NCBI RefSeq assembly: GCF_022271435.1
Contig: NZ_JAFIQY010000002.1
Location: forward strand, 248,001 to 312,000
Direction: 5' to 3'
DNA from: Streptomyces monomycini
Lineage (GTDB): Bacteria; Actinomycetota; Actinomycetes; Streptomycetales; Streptomycetaceae
DNA: 64,000 nt
Positions within the stretch are counted from its first letter, which is position 1, and every line of letters starts with the position of its first letter. Under the pieces are notes generated by a model. The model did not search any database. It saw nothing but the letters and a program-made list of their open reading frames with translations, and was not told where the DNA came from. Shown piece by piece: positions 1-8,951 of the stretch. A program made the translations under genes and the position numbers.

Positions 1-514
1 ACAGCAGCAGCGGGAACGCCAGGAAGACGTCCATCAGCCGGCTGATCAGCGCGTCCACCCGGCCCCGGTAGAAGCCGGCCACCACGCCGAGCACGGTGCC
101 GATGGCCACCGACAGCAGCGTCGCGCCGAACGCCACGATCAGCGAGACCCAGGAGCCCTCCAGCACCCGCGCGAGCAGGTCGCGGCCGAACTTCGGGTCC
201 ACGCCGAGCGGGTGGTCCAGGCTCATGCCGCCCAGGTCGCCCTTGGGCAGCGTGGTGTTGGGGTCGATGAGGTCCTGGTTCGGACTGTTGGGGTCCAGGC
301 CCAGCCAGGACTGGACCGGCCGGGAGAGCGCCGCGATCAGGATGAGCAGGATGACAACGATGGCACCCGCTACCGCGACCTTGTCGCGCCGGAAGCGCAA
401 CCAGGCGATCTGGCCGAGCGAGCGTCCCTCGATCTTCTTGCTCTCGACGCCTTGCAGCACCGCTTCCGGCTGCGCTTCGGCAGCCGCCCCGGTGGTCTCG
501 ATCGGTGCGGTCAC
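1..514 (-). CDS. Peptide/nickel-type ABC transporter permease (OppC/DppC family), C-terminus missing
   Basis: Integral membrane permease of a peptide importer, cut by the left edge of the window. The GTG start at 514 is preceded by a purine-rich GAGAGGGG. The visible part has a cytoplasmic N-terminus, a first membrane helix (about residues 37-57), and an extracytoplasmic stretch with the OppC-type HPLGVDPKFGRDLLARVL motif that opens the permease domain, followed by two more helices. OppC normally follows OppB in an operon. Here nearly 1 kb of non-coding DNA lies upstream, so it is either first in its unit or the operon is rearranged. The family is clear; the substrate is not. Confidence 0.88.
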   Translation of the reverse strand, partial: MTAPIETTGAAAEAQPEAVLQGVESKKIEGRSLGQIAWLRFRRDKVAVAGAIVVILLILIAALSRPVQSWLGLDPNSPNQDLIDPNTTLPKGDLGGMSLDHPLGVDPKFGRDLLARVLEGSWVSLIVAFGATLLSVAIGTVLGVVAGFYRGRVDALISRLMDVFLAFPLLL

Positions 515-588
515 GGTGCCTTTGACCCCTCTCGGCCGGCGCCGCCGGCCCATGCGCGCCGCGGTCAGCGGCCTGGTTCACATCACTG

Positions 589-810
589 GTGCGAGTGGTG
601 CGTCTGATGCGGGTGGTGCGTCTCGTGCCAGTGATTCGTCTGGTGCGGGTCGTGCCCTGGTGCGGGACATGCCCTGGTGCGAGTGGTGCTGCTGGTGCAA
701 CGGGGAGAGCTCTGGAACAGCTGGAGCAACTGATGCTTGTACTGCTGGCGATGCGGGTACAGGTGTTGCGAGTACAGGTGTTGCAGGTCTTGCGGATGTT
801 GCAGGCGAAG
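589..810. repeat. Degenerate G/T-rich short tandem repeats
   Basis: Between about 589 and 690 the top strand repeatedly reads variants of GGTGCGnnTGGTGCG. A second block, about 725-805, alternates ACAGGTGTTGC and GTTGCAGGT-like units. Both are imperfect. The biased composition gives open frames in several phases, none of which looks like a real protein. Confidence 0.6.
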
Positions 811-1120
811 CAGAAGTCGCGGAACGTCACGCGACGACGAGTGGTGCATCTCGTACACAGGGCCGAAACCCTCTGCTGCGGGAGTCTTCATCCGAGTTGC
901 GATCACTCACCAGCCCTGGCCGGGAATGGATGCGCAACTGTGATGTAGCCCACGAGCTTCCGTTATGCGGACACACGCCCCGACTGAGCGGTTCGCACGG
1001 AGCCGTACAGGGCTCAACTTCCGGGCAGGGGTGCCCCATTCGATTCGTGGGGCCTTGGGGGCGGGGAAGGGCGAGGCGCCACGCTCCGACGGGTAGGGCG
1101 CGGGGGCGAGCGAGACTCGG

Positions 1121-1239
1121 CGCGAGGCCGGGCGGGGCACCCGCGAGGCCGGGGCGTGGCGCGAGGCCGGGGGCATGGCGCGAGGCCGGGGGCATGGCGC
1201 GTGGCCGGACCGGACATGGCGCGAGGCCGGGCGGGGCAC
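1121..1239. repeat. Six imperfect copies of a roughly 20-bp GC-rich unit
   Basis: The core CGCGAGGCC (one copy CGCGTGGCC) begins at 1121, 1142, 1160, 1179, 1198 and 1220, a spacing of 18-22 bp. Several copies extend to GGCATGGCGCGAGGCCGGGG. It looks like a local minisatellite in non-coding DNA. Confidence 0.75.
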
Positions 1240-1252
1240 CAGGTGCGGCACG

Positions 1253-1294
1253 GCGTGAGGGGCGGGGCAGCGTGAGGGGCGGGGCAGCGTGAGG
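1253..1294. repeat. 17-bp tandem repeat, 2.5 copies
   Basis: GCGTGAGGGGCGGGGCA occurs at 1253-1269 and 1270-1286, followed by a partial third copy GCGTGAGG at 1287-1294. The copies are identical, which suggests recent slippage. Confidence 0.85.
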
Positions 1295-1488
1295 CGCGCG
1301 CGGCACGGTTCCCGCTCACGCCCCTTGGGTAACCCCCTGTTGGGGGGACGTGGCCGTTCGATTCGCCCTCATAGGCGCGCGATCAGGACGCCACCGGCCC
1401 ACCGCCCCGGACCGAGCGCCGCGGAAGAGCCGAAGCCCGCGGAAGACAGCATGGGCCTGGGCCGGCAGGCCGGAGCCGGACAGCAGGC

Positions 1489-2295
1489 TCAGTACGGCCG
1501 CGGGTAGCCGTACCCGTACGACGGGGCGGGGGCCGGGGCGGGCGCGGGTACCGGCCCCGCCGCGTAGGCGTCCCGGTCGAAGAACGGCCGCGCGTTGGCC
1601 CGCATCCACATACCGACCGGGTCGTACTCGTCGTTCATCGCGACCGTCGAGACGGGCAGCCCCTCCGGCACCGCGCCGATGGACTGCTGGATCATCAACC
1701 GCACCGAGTCCACGGCCGGTTGTCCCGTGTCGTACAGGTCCAGGCCGATGGCCAGGTACGGAGCGCCGAGGGCGGGCTGCACCCAGGCCCGGCGCAGGGA
1801 ACGCACGGCGGGCGTGCGGTGCGCGTTCTGCCCCAGCAGGGCGTAGAACTGGGGAATCTCGATGGCCGGTTCGGTGATCCGCAGCGGACCGGCCGGCAGC
1901 CGGTCCAGGCCGCCCGCGATGCGCCGCAGGTCCAGCCACGGGATGCCGACGCCGCCGCCGGGGGCGTGCGGGTTGAGCCACAGGCCCCAGCGGTCGGGGA
2001 AGAGGGTGGCCGCGATGTCCCGTCCGTAGACGACCTCGTGGGCACGGTTCCAGCCGCTGGCGGCGAGTTCGGGTGCGGAGGTCACGCACGGCGCGTAGCC
2101 GAGCCCGTCGACCTCCATGTTGCCGTACTGCGCATCGGGCGAACCGGCCTGGCCGTGCCAGAGCAGCATCCAGACCTGACCGGCGGCGAGCGCTTGCAGC
2201 AACGCCTCGTAGGCGTCGTACCGGCCGGGCGAGACCTGCTGCAGCATCTGCTCGACCTGCCCGGCAGCCGCTCCCTGATGCGCACCCGCGCTCAC
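1489..2295 (-). CDS. SseB-like protein (enhanced serine sensitivity family), first of a tandem pair
   Basis: A 268-residue soluble protein. Residues about 15-130 resemble the SseB N-terminal domain and about 135-245 the C-terminal SseB domain, the latter ending in the characteristic MWMRANARPFFDRD segment. The tail (about 247-268) is a Pro/Ala then Tyr/Gly/Pro low-complexity run. SseB was named in E. coli for enhanced serine sensitivity; its biochemical role is unknown. The gene is followed 160 bp upstream on the same strand by a paralogue, and both lie near gcvT, glyA and sdaA, which suggests a link to serine/glycine stress. That link is inference. Confidence 0.75.
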   Translation of the reverse strand: MSAGAHQGAAAGQVEQMLQQVSPGRYDAYEALLQALAAGQVWMLLWHGQAGSPDAQYGNMEVDGLGYAPCVTSAPELAASGWNRAHEVVYGRDIAATLFPDRWGLWLNPHAPGGGVGIPWLDLRRIAGGLDRLPAGPLRITEPAIEIPQFYALLGQNAHRTPAVRSLRRAWVQPALGAPYLAIGLDLYDTGQPAVDSVRLMIQQSIGAVPEGLPVSTVAMNDEYDPVGMWMRANARPFFDRDAYAAGPVPAPAPAPAPSYGYGYPRPY

Positions 2296-2455
2296 GTGGT
2301 CCGTCCCTTCCTGTCGGCAGGCACGTGGGGTACGCCTGCCGGTTGCAACAACAGCTTAGAGCCTGCGTCCGGACCCCGGCCGGATCAGCGCACGCGGCTT
2401 GCGGTCACCGGAAGGGGCGCCCTGGGCGTTCCGGGGCGCGCGGGGGCGCGTACGC

Positions 2456-3259
2456 CTAGACGGTGTCGCGGGAGTAGAAGGGCCGGACCCGCTCCAGCAT
2501 CCAGTCGGCGACCGGGTCGCCCTGCGCGAGGTCCAGCATGACCAGTTGGACGGGCCAGGCCAGCGGCGCCCCGCCGAGCGCCCGCCCGAGGGCGGCGGTC
2601 ACCGCGTCCCGTACGGCCGGATCGTGCGGTGCGACGGCCGCGGCGTCCACCTGGACGCCGACGAACAGCGCGGGCGGGTCCCCCTCCACACTGGCCAGCG
2701 CGCGGCGCGCGGTGACCACGAAGCCCGCCGACGAGAACTCCAGCCCGGCCGCGGCCAGGAAGTCCACCGGCTCCTCCTGCCAGTCCGGCTCGAACAGCCG
2801 GACCCGCGCGCCGCTCGGCGCACCCGGCTGGTCCGGACGGCCGGTCCGGCACAGCTCGGCCACCGCCTCCGGCGGCAGCGGCACACCGACCGTGCCCTCC
2901 GGGTTGACGGCGATACCGAGCAGCGGGGGCAGGCCGCGCGCGAACTCGGCGGCCGGCGCGACGGTGCAGGACATGTGCGGCCCGGCCACCCGCTGGAACT
3001 CCTGCTCGGAGCTGAAGACGGGGACGTACGCGGCCGAGCCGATCTCGACGGTGGGCAGGTCCAGGCCCGCCCGGCCCATCCCGGCGCTCTCCGGGCCGCC
3101 GCCCTTGGGCAGCGGCACCCATATCCGGCTGCGGCCGAGCACCTCGACAATGCGGGCGCCCGCCCCGGGGTGCCCCACCGAGGCGGCGAGCACCTCCTCC
3201 AGCTCGTTGGCGGGCCACTCCAGCCGCGGAATGCCCTGCTCCGGAAAGTCCATGTCCAC
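2456..3259 (-). CDS. SseB-like protein, second of a tandem pair
   Basis: A 267-residue cytoplasmic protein with an SseB N-terminal domain (about 12-135, with the GRSRIWVPLP strand) and an SseB C-terminal domain (about 140-262) that ends DWMLERVRPFYSRDTV. This closely parallels the end of the neighbouring paralogue (MWMRANARPFFDRD). No signal peptide or membrane segment is present. The 160-bp gap to the next gene on the same strand leaves co-transcription open. The pair probably arose by duplication; the molecular function of the family is not established. Confidence 0.78.
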   Translation of the reverse strand: MDMDFPEQGIPRLEWPANELEEVLAASVGHPGAGARIVEVLGRSRIWVPLPKGGGPESAGMGRAGLDLPTVEIGSAAYVPVFSSEQEFQRVAGPHMSCTVAPAAEFARGLPPLLGIAVNPEGTVGVPLPPEAVAELCRTGRPDQPGAPSGARVRLFEPDWQEEPVDFLAAAGLEFSSAGFVVTARRALASVEGDPPALFVGVQVDAAAVAPHDPAVRDAVTAALGRALGGAPLAWPVQLVMLDLAQGDPVADWMLERVRPFYSRDTV

Positions 3260-3449
3260 CCACCCGCTCCGTACCGCTCGTACCGCGCTTTACCTGGTCG
3301 ACGACCCTAACGCCAGCAGACGGCGGGGGGCCTGGTACGTCCGGACGACCACCGAACGCGCGCGAGCGGTTGCGGACCGTACACACCCCTCTCAAGGTGG
3401 CTCCAGGGTGATCTTGCCCTGCCGTTCCTACAGAAAGGCACGTCTCCTG
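3260..3449. other. Divergent intergenic region
   Basis: 190 bp between the SseB-like gene (minus strand) and the secreted-protein gene (plus strand), so it should hold both promoters. The repeated ACCGCTCGTACCGC-type stretch near 3270-3285 is the only visible structure. I cannot place promoter boxes confidently. Confidence 0.4.
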
Positions 3450-4241
3450 ATGGCAACGCACCGGACCGCCTCCGCCCTCGTCTGCGCCACCACCGCCGGC
3501 GCCCTCGCCCTCGGCGCCATGGGCTCCGCGACCGCGGCGGAAGGCCCCGAGCCCCCGGTTCGCAACCACAGCATCGTCGTCGACGACATCAGCCGGCTGG
3601 CGGACGCCTCGACCGAACTGGCCGAGAAGTCGGCCGACAGCCGCGGCCACTCCGTGGAGGTACGGGCCGCCCGCACCCGTCTGGACACGGTCCTCCAGGA
3701 CGCGCAGCGGCTGGCGGACCAGCTGAACGAGGACTCCGACCGCACGGTGACGGCCGACAGCGCGCGGCTGCACAGGGCCGCGCAGGACCTGCGCACACAG
3801 CTGGACGAGCTGTCCGGGCGCCGGGCCCCGGTACCGGGAGAGGACGCCGAATCCGCGACCCTGACCGGCTCGGTCACCCGTTCCGTCACCGACATCTTCA
3901 AGATCCTGGGCCTGGACAAGCTTCTCGGCGGCCTCCAGCAGCAGCCGGCCGCCCAGCCCGCGGCCGCCGACCGTCCGGCCCGGCCCGCCGCGGAGCCGGC
4001 GGACGGCGCGGACGCGGCGGACGACCAGTCGGCCGCCCAGCCGAAGGCCCCCGTCAGCGACCCGCGGCCGGGCGACGCCGCCCAGCCGGCCGCCGACCCG
4101 CAGCCGGCCGCCGACGCGGAGCAGCCCGCGGACGCGCCGCGCCAGCAGCCCGCCGAGGCGCCGCAGCAGCAGGGCGTGCCCTCGCTGGTCAACTCGGTGC
4201 TCTCGCTGCCGACTGTGCTGCTCAAGGCCCTGGGCCTCTAG
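3450..4241 (+). CDS. Secreted protein with a Gln/Ala/Pro-rich C-terminal half
   Basis: A 263-residue protein. The ATG at 3450 is chosen because it starts a typical Sec signal peptide (about 1-30, ending SATAAEG), with AGAAAGG upstream at 3432-3438. Residues about 40-125 are Arg/Asp/Leu-rich and predicted helical, possibly coiled coil. A short GLDKLLGGLQQQ segment follows, then about 75 residues of low complexity rich in Gln, Pro, Ala and Asp. The end is a hydrophobic SVLSLPTVLLKALGL tail that could be amphipathic. I do not recognise a family. A strong hairpin at 4310-4345 follows, so it is probably monocistronic. Confidence 0.72.
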   Translation: MATHRTASALVCATTAGALALGAMGSATAAEGPEPPVRNHSIVVDDISRLADASTELAEKSADSRGHSVEVRAARTRLDTVLQDAQRLADQLNEDSDRTVTADSARLHRAAQDLRTQLDELSGRRAPVPGEDAESATLTGSVTRSVTDIFKILGLDKLLGGLQQQPAAQPAAADRPARPAAEPADGADAADDQSAAQPKAPVSDPRPGDAAQPAADPQPAADAEQPADAPRQQPAEAPQQQGVPSLVNSVLSLPTVLLKALGL

Positions 4242-4309
4242 ATCGGCCCGGAGCCGAGCGTCCGGAGGAGGCGCAGATGCGGGAGATACGTCTGGACTAG
4301 GACCGGTCA

Positions 4310-4345
4310 TGACGGGTCGTACGGGATGTTCCGTATGACCCGTCA
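4310..4345 (+). terminator. Long-stem hairpin terminator
   Basis: TGACGGGTCGTACGG (4310-4324) pairs with CCGTATGACCCGTCA (4331-4345): a 15-bp stem with one G-U pair and a 6-nt loop, without a clear U-run. It lies between convergent genes and could act in both directions. Confidence 0.72.
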
Positions 4346-4474
4346 GGTGTCCGGCACTCCGGACCGGAACTGACGGGTACGGACGCCCGCCCCTGGGAGG
4401 CGGGCTTCACTCGTTCCCGATGGCGGCCCTCACGCGTATCCGTCGGCCGCCCCCACCCGTACCGTCGGCCGCCC

Positions 4475-5227
4475 TCACTCGAAGCCGATCTGCCGCAGCG
4501 CCCCCGCCGCCGGCCGGTCCAGCAGGACGGCCGAGGTGAAGCCCGCGGGAAGCCGGGCCGCCCGGGCGCGGGCGGCCAGCTGCCGTACCGCGCGCCGGTG
4601 GCGGGCGAAGGCGTAACCGGAGACTCCGCGTCCGCGCGAGCGCTGCCCGGACAGCGCGACCTCGGGCGGTACGTCCAACAACAACAGGTGCAGTCCGCGT
4701 CCGCCTCGCCGGGCCTCGCGCGCGAGCCAGCGGCGTACCCACGTGAGCGTGCCGCAGTCGTGCACCACCACACTGCCGCCGGAGCGCAGCGCCCGCCGCA
4801 GCCCCAGGTAATGGGAGGCCCTGACCAGCGGCCGGTAGAGCGCGTACGGAACCCGGCGCAGCCTGCCGCGCTCCCAGCGCTCCCGTACGTCCTGCGAGTC
4901 GATGCGGTGCACGGCGGCGCCCCGCGCGTCGAGGGCGGGCACCACCCGGATCATGAGCGTGCTCTTGCCGCTGCCCGGCAGGCCGGAGACGACCACCACG
5001 TCGCCCGCCGCGAAGTGCAGCTCGGCAGCCTCGTGCGGGGTCTCGCGGTCCCTGAGGTCGACGACGTCCACCGCCGGCGCGTCCGGCGCCGCGGTGCGTG
5101 CCCGGCCTGGCCTCACCACCCCGAGCGGCACCCGCCGGGGCCCCGGCACGGCGGCCGGAACCGGCTCCGGGACACAGCCCGGAGGCACGCCTCCCGGACT
5201 TGTCGCGAGTGCGGCCTGCCTGTGCAC
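4475..5227 (-). CDS. P-loop ATPase / nucleotide kinase-like protein (zeta-toxin-like fold)
   Basis: A 250-residue protein. The GTG start at 5227 has a GGGAGGGG ribosome-binding site. After a basic, Pro-rich N-terminus comes a Walker A motif, GLPGSGKST (about 81-89), at the start of an AAA_33/zeta-toxin-like P-loop domain. Later are the strands SVVVHDCGTLTWVRR and LHLLLLDVPPEVAL, where kinases of this class carry the Walker-B-like and substrate-binding parts. The C-terminus is Arg/Ala-rich. The substrate is unknown. It reads away from the glycine riboswitch. No antitoxin partner is visible, so a toxin role should not be assumed. Confidence 0.68.
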   Translation of the reverse strand: MHRQAALATSPGGVPPGCVPEPVPAAVPGPRRVPLGVVRPGRARTAAPDAPAVDVVDLRDRETPHEAAELHFAAGDVVVVSGLPGSGKSTLMIRVVPALDARGAAVHRIDSQDVRERWERGRLRRVPYALYRPLVRASHYLGLRRALRSGGSVVVHDCGTLTWVRRWLAREARRGGRGLHLLLLDVPPEVALSGQRSRGRGVSGYAFARHRRAVRQLAARARAARLPAGFTSAVLLDRPAAGALRQIGFE

Positions 5228-5486
5228 CGTGATCGCCCCTCCCGGACCGGTGGTTCCGTCCCCTACCCGCAGAGTGTCAAGAAAAGGTAATGCGCTTCAA
5301 GGAATTCCCACGATCCGTACAGTCCCAGGACACTGTCGTGACACCCCCGCGAACACCGGTACGACCAGGGCTCCTGTATCCGGCGATCCCGTGCGATGAT
5401 GTGCGCGCCAAGTGCCGGGCGCACACCACCGTGTGCGTCCTGGTGCGGGTGCCACGCTCAGCCAACTCCATACCGGCCGCTTGAAT

Positions 5487-5685
5487 CCGCGCGGGAGAGT
5501 CCCCGGCCGTCACGGCGGGGCGCCGAAGGAGCAAGTCCTCCCTTGAATCTCTCAGGCCCCGATACCGCGCGGGCGAGGCAGATCTGAAAAGCGGGCCGCC
5601 GTGGTGTGGCTCCACCCAAGGTGCAAGCCGGAACCGGTCACGGCCTTCCGGTGAACCTCTCAGGTTCCGATGACAGATGGGGAGA
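5487..5685 (+). promoter_or_regulatory. Tandem glycine riboswitch upstream of gcvT
   Basis: Two glycine aptamers in series. The first (about 5487-5572) carries the conserved GGGAGAG, GCCGAAGGAGCAAG and AATCTCTCAGG segments, closed by a CCGCGCGG helix. The second (about 5590-5685) carries CCAAGGTGCAAGCCG, GAACCTCTCAGG and GATGACAGATGGGGA. The short inter-aptamer linker is typical of tandem glycine riboswitches. The element sits about 30 nt before the gcvT start. Glycine riboswitches upstream of gcv genes activate expression when glycine binds, and this has been reported in Streptomyces griseus. Confidence 0.95.
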
Positions 5686-5717
5686 CCGTCTTGTCACCCA
5701 TGCCCGGGAGCCACACC

Positions 5718-6845
5718 ATGACCGAAGCCCCCCGCCGCACCGCGCTGGACGCGACGCATCGCGCCCTCGGCGCGACCATGACCGACTTCGCCGGCTGGGA
5801 CATGCCGCTGCGCTACGGCAGCGAGCGGGACGAGCACGTCGCCGTCCGTACCCGCGCCGGCCTGTTCGACCTCTCGCACATGGGCGAGATCACCGTCACC
5901 GGCTCCGGCGCCGCCGACCTGCTGGACTTCGCGCTGGTCGGCAACATCGGCGGCGTCGCCGTCGGCCGCGCCCGCTACACCATGATCTGTGATGCCGAGG
6001 GCGGCATCCTGGACGACCTGATCGTCTACCGCCTCGGCGAGACGGAGTACATGGTCGTCGCCAACGCCTCCAACGCCCAGGTCGTGCTGGACGCGCTCAC
6101 CGAGCGGGCGGACGGCTTCGCGGCCGAGGTGCGCGACGACCGGGACGCGTACGCGCTGCTCGCCGTGCAGGGCCCCGAGTCGCCCGGCATCCTCAAGGGC
6201 CTCACGGACGCTGATCTGGACGGTCTGAAGTACTACGCCGGGCTGCCCGGTACCGTCGCCGGCGTACCCGCGCTGATCGCCCGTACCGGTTACACCGGTG
6301 AGGACGGCTTCGAGCTGTTCGTCCGCCCCTCGGACGCGGTCGCTCTCTGGGAGGCGCTGACCGCGGCGGGCAAGGACGCGGGCCTGGTGCCCTGCGGTCT
6401 GTCCTGCCGGGACACGCTGCGCCTGGAGGCGGGCATGCCGCTGTACGGGCACGAGCTGACCACCGGCACCACCCCGTTCGACGCGGGCCTGGGCCGGGTC
6501 GTGAAGTTCGAGAAGACGACGAACGACGGCGACTTCGTGGGCCGCGCCGCCCTGGAGGCGGCCCGGGACCGCGCCGAGACGCAGCCGCCCCGCAAGCTGG
6601 TCGGCCTGATCGCCGAGGGCCGCCGGGTGCCGCGCGCCGGATACCCGGTCGTGGGCCCGGACGGCGCCGTCATCGGCGAGGTCACCTCCGGTGCCCCCTC
6701 GCCCACTCTCGGCAAGCCCGTCGCCATGGCGTACGTGGACGCCGCGCACGCCGCGCCCGGCACCGCCGGTGTGGCGGTGGACATCCGCGGCACCCATGAG
6801 CCGTACGAGGTCGTGGCGCTCCCCTTCTACAAGCGCCAGAAGTGA
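5718..6845 (+). CDS. gcvT: Glycine cleavage system T protein (aminomethyltransferase)
   Basis: A 375-residue protein that transfers the methylene group from aminomethyl-lipoyl GcvH to tetrahydrofolate, releasing ammonia. Recognised by [12 protein letters not shown] near the N-terminus, [11 protein letters not shown], the central [12 protein letters not shown] motif and the C-terminal barrel with [13 protein letters not shown]. The ATG at 5718 is preferred to the in-frame ATG at 5700 because GGGAG lies 7 nt upstream of it. It is controlled by the tandem glycine riboswitch just upstream and leads the gcvT-gcvH-glyA unit (gaps of 88 and 55 bp). GcvP and the lipoamide dehydrogenase are not in this window. 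Confidence 0.97.
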   Translation: MTEAPRRTALDATHRALGATMTDFAGWDMPLRYGSERDEHVAVRTRAGLFDLSHMGEITVTGSGAADLLDFALVGNIGGVAVGRARYTMICDAEGGILDDLIVYRLGETEYMVVANASNAQVVLDALTERADGFAAEVRDDRDAYALLAVQGPESPGILKGLTDADLDGLKYYAGLPGTVAGVPALIARTGYTGEDGFELFVRPSDAVALWEALTAAGKDAGLVPCGLSCRDTLRLEAGMPLYGHELTTGTTPFDAGLGRVVKFEKTTNDGDFVGRAALEAARDRAETQPPRKLVGLIAEGRRVPRAGYPVVGPDGAVIGEVTSGAPSPTLGKPVAMAYVDAAHAAPGTAGVAVDIRGTHEPYEVVALPFYKRQK

Positions 6846-6933
6846 CGCCCGCGGCCCCGTCCCGGACGTACTCCCGTCTCACCTGTCAAGACCCCTGCAC
6901 CGAGCACGCCACCGTATCCAGGAGAATCAAGAC

Positions 6934-7308
6934 ATGAACAACCCCCAGCAGCTGCGCTACAGCAAGGAGCACGAGTGGCTGTCGGCCGCCGAGGAGGGCG
7001 TCTCGGCGATCGGCATCACCGAGCACGCCGCCAACGCGCTCGGCGACGTCGTCTTCGTGCAGCTCCCTGCGGTCGGCGACACGGTCACGGCGGGCGAGAC
7101 CTGCGGTGAGCTGGAGTCGACCAAGTCCGTCAGCGATCTCTACTCCCCCGTCGACGGCGAGGTCACGGAGATCAACGAGGACGTGGTGAGCGACCCCTCG
7201 CTGGTGAACACCGCCCCGTTCGAGGGCGGCTGGCTGTTCAAGGTGAAGGTCAGCGGCGAGCCGGACGACCTGCTCACGGCCGACGAGTACACCGCCTTCA
7301 CCGGCTGA
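6934..7308 (+). CDS. gcvH: Glycine cleavage system H protein (lipoyl carrier)
   Basis: A 124-residue lipoyl-domain protein that shuttles the aminomethyl intermediate between the P, T and L proteins. The lipoylation site is Lys64 in [10 protein letters not shown], within the usual hairpin between two beta-sheets. The length matches the family (125-130). The start is set by AGGAG at 6920-6924, 9 nt before the ATG. It lies between gcvT and glyA on the same strand and is expected to share the riboswitch-controlled transcript. Confidence 0.97.
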   Translation: MNNPQQLRYSKEHEWLSAAEEGVSAIGITEHAANALGDVVFVQLPAVGDTVTAGETCGELESTKSVSDLYSPVDGEVTEINEDVVSDPSLVNTAPFEGGWLFKVKVSGEPDDLLTADEYTAFTG

Positions 7309-7363
7309 TAAGCCCACCCGCCGCCCGGCGGGGCCGTGCGTCCCGCGAACCCCAGGAAGAGTC

Positions 7364-8623
7364 ATGTCGCTTCTGAACAGCTCCCTCCACGAGCTCGACC
7401 CCGACGTCGCCGCCGCCGTCGACGCCGAGCTCCACCGTCAGCAGTCCACCCTCGAAATGATCGCGTCGGAGAACTTCGCCCCGGCCGCCGTCATGGAGGC
7501 CCAGGGCTCGGTCCTCACCAACAAGTACGCCGAGGGCTACCCGGGCCGCCGCTACTACGGCGGCTGCGAGCACGTCGACGTGGTCGAGCGGATCGCCATC
7601 GACCGGATCAAGGCGCTGTTCGGCGCCGAGGCCGCGAACGTGCAGCCGCACTCCGGCGCGCAGGCCAACGCGGCCGCGATGTTCGCGCTGCTCAAGCCGG
7701 GCGACACGATCATGGGTCTGAACCTCGCGCACGGCGGGCACCTGACCCACGGCATGAAGATCAACTTCTCCGGCAAGCTCTACAACGTGGTGCCCTACCA
7801 CGTCGACGAGGAGTCCGGCCAGGTCGACATGGGCGAGGTCGAGCGCCTGGCCAAGGAGACCCGTCCGCAGCTGATCGTGGCCGGCTGGTCGGCATACCCG
7901 CGCCAGCTGGACTTCGCGGCGTTCCGCCGGATCGCCGACGAGGTCGGCGCGTACCTGATGGTCGACATGGCGCACTTCGCCGGCCTGGTGGCGGCCGGAC
8001 TGCACCCGAACCCGGTGCCGCACGCCCACGTCGTGACCACCACCACGCACAAGACCCTCGGCGGTCCGCGCGGCGGTGTGATCCTGTCCACCCAGGAGCT
8101 CGCCAAGAAGATCAACTCGGCGGTCTTCCCGGGCCAGCAGGGCGGCCCGCTGGAGCACGTCATCGCGGCGAAGGCGGTGTCCTTCAAGGTCGCGGCGAGC
8201 GAGGAGTTCAAGGAGCGCCAGCAGCGCACCCTGGACGGCGCGCGCATCCTCGCCGAGCGTCTGACGCAGTCCGACATCACCGAGCACGGCGTCTCCGTGC
8301 TGTCCGGCGGCACCGACGTGCACCTGGTCCTGGTGGACCTGCGCAACAGCGAGCTGGACGGCCAGCAGGCCGAGGACCGCCTCCACGAGGTCGGCATCAC
8401 GGTCAACCGCAACGCCGTACCGAACGACCCGCGCCCCCCGATGGTCACCTCGGGCCTGCGGATCGGCACCCCGGCGCTGGCCACCCGAGGCTTCACGGCG
8501 GAGGACTTCCGCGAGGTCGCCGACATCATCGCCGAGGCGCTCAAGCCGTCGTACGACGCCGAGGCGCTGAAGGCCCGGGTGACCACCCTGGCCGGGAAGC
8601 ACCCGCTGTACCCGTCGCTGTGA
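7364..8623 (+). CDS. glyA: Serine hydroxymethyltransferase
   Basis: A 419-residue PLP enzyme interconverting serine plus tetrahydrofolate with glycine plus methylene-tetrahydrofolate. Lys230 in [14 protein letters not shown] is the PLP Schiff-base lysine. Also visible are the N-terminal LEMIASEN motif, the PHSGAQAN phosphate-binding region and DMAHFAGL with the Asp that pairs with the PLP nitrogen. The length is normal. AGGAAG lies upstream of the ATG. Its position after gcvT-gcvH lets the methylene-THF made from glycine be used to turn a second glycine into serine. A strong terminator follows at 8817. Confidence 0.97.
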   Translation: MSLLNSSLHELDPDVAAAVDAELHRQQSTLEMIASENFAPAAVMEAQGSVLTNKYAEGYPGRRYYGGCEHVDVVERIAIDRIKALFGAEAANVQPHSGAQANAAAMFALLKPGDTIMGLNLAHGGHLTHGMKINFSGKLYNVVPYHVDEESGQVDMGEVERLAKETRPQLIVAGWSAYPRQLDFAAFRRIADEVGAYLMVDMAHFAGLVAAGLHPNPVPHAHVVTTTTHKTLGGPRGGVILSTQELAKKINSAVFPGQQGGPLEHVIAAKAVSFKVAASEEFKERQQRTLDGARILAERLTQSDITEHGVSVLSGGTDVHLVLVDLRNSELDGQQAEDRLHEVGITVNRNAVPNDPRPPMVTSGLRIGTPALATRGFTAEDFREVADIIAEALKPSYDAEALKARVTTLAGKHPLYPSL

Positions 8624-8951
8624 CCGGCGCGCGGCCGTCGCCGTGATCGGCTCACGGCTGTCACTGTGACCAGCTCGACGCCGCCGCTGTGAGCCGCGCC
8701 ACTCGGCGCGCGTGTGAGCGCCCCCGTGGGGCACTCGCCGCGGCCGTGTGACGCGTTTCATGAAGTACGCCCCGAAAGGTGCCGCCACGGCGGTGCCCGC
8801 GGGGTGAACAGGCCGTGTGCCCGGGGTCGTTGACCTCGGGCACCCGGCTTTTCCGTCCGCCTTACGGTGATTTTCCGCCCCATAGGCTGAGAACCGACTC
8901 CTCAACGACGCGGAGTCCTTCGCACCGCAGCAGGACGGAACACGTACGGCA
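8624..8951. other. Intergenic region between glyA and the amino-acid permease
   Basis: 328 bases with no gene. It holds imperfect repeats of CGGCTGTCACTGTGA-like sequence just after glyA, a strong intrinsic terminator (8817-8854) and a possible -10 box TAGGCT at 8883-8888 for the permease. I see no riboswitch or T-box in the permease leader. Confidence 0.6.
8817..8854 (+). terminator. Intrinsic terminator after the gcvT-gcvH-glyA unit
   Basis: GTGCCCGGGGTC (8817-8828) pairs with GACCTCGGGCAC (8832-8843), a 12-bp stem with one G-U pair and a 3-nt loop, followed by CCGGCTTTTCC. It is one of the few classical hairpin plus T-run terminators in this window. Confidence 0.9.

Larger units (their letters stand above)
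515..1488. other. Gene-free, repeat-rich intergenic region
   Basis: About 970 bases with no convincing gene. The six-frame openings here are low-complexity, overlap on both strands and lack ribosome-binding sites. The stretch holds three families of short degenerate repeats, listed separately, and a small hairpin CCCCC-TGTT-GGGGG near 1333-1346. It is the upstream region of the permease gene and lies downstream of the SseB-like gene ending at 1489. I see no promoter I would defend. Confidence 0.6.

Noticed and set aside
589..1294. Possible CRISPR array in the repeat-rich intergenic DNA
   Set aside because: Repeats are too short (17-22 bp), contiguous or degenerate, without unique spacers, and no cas gene is nearby.
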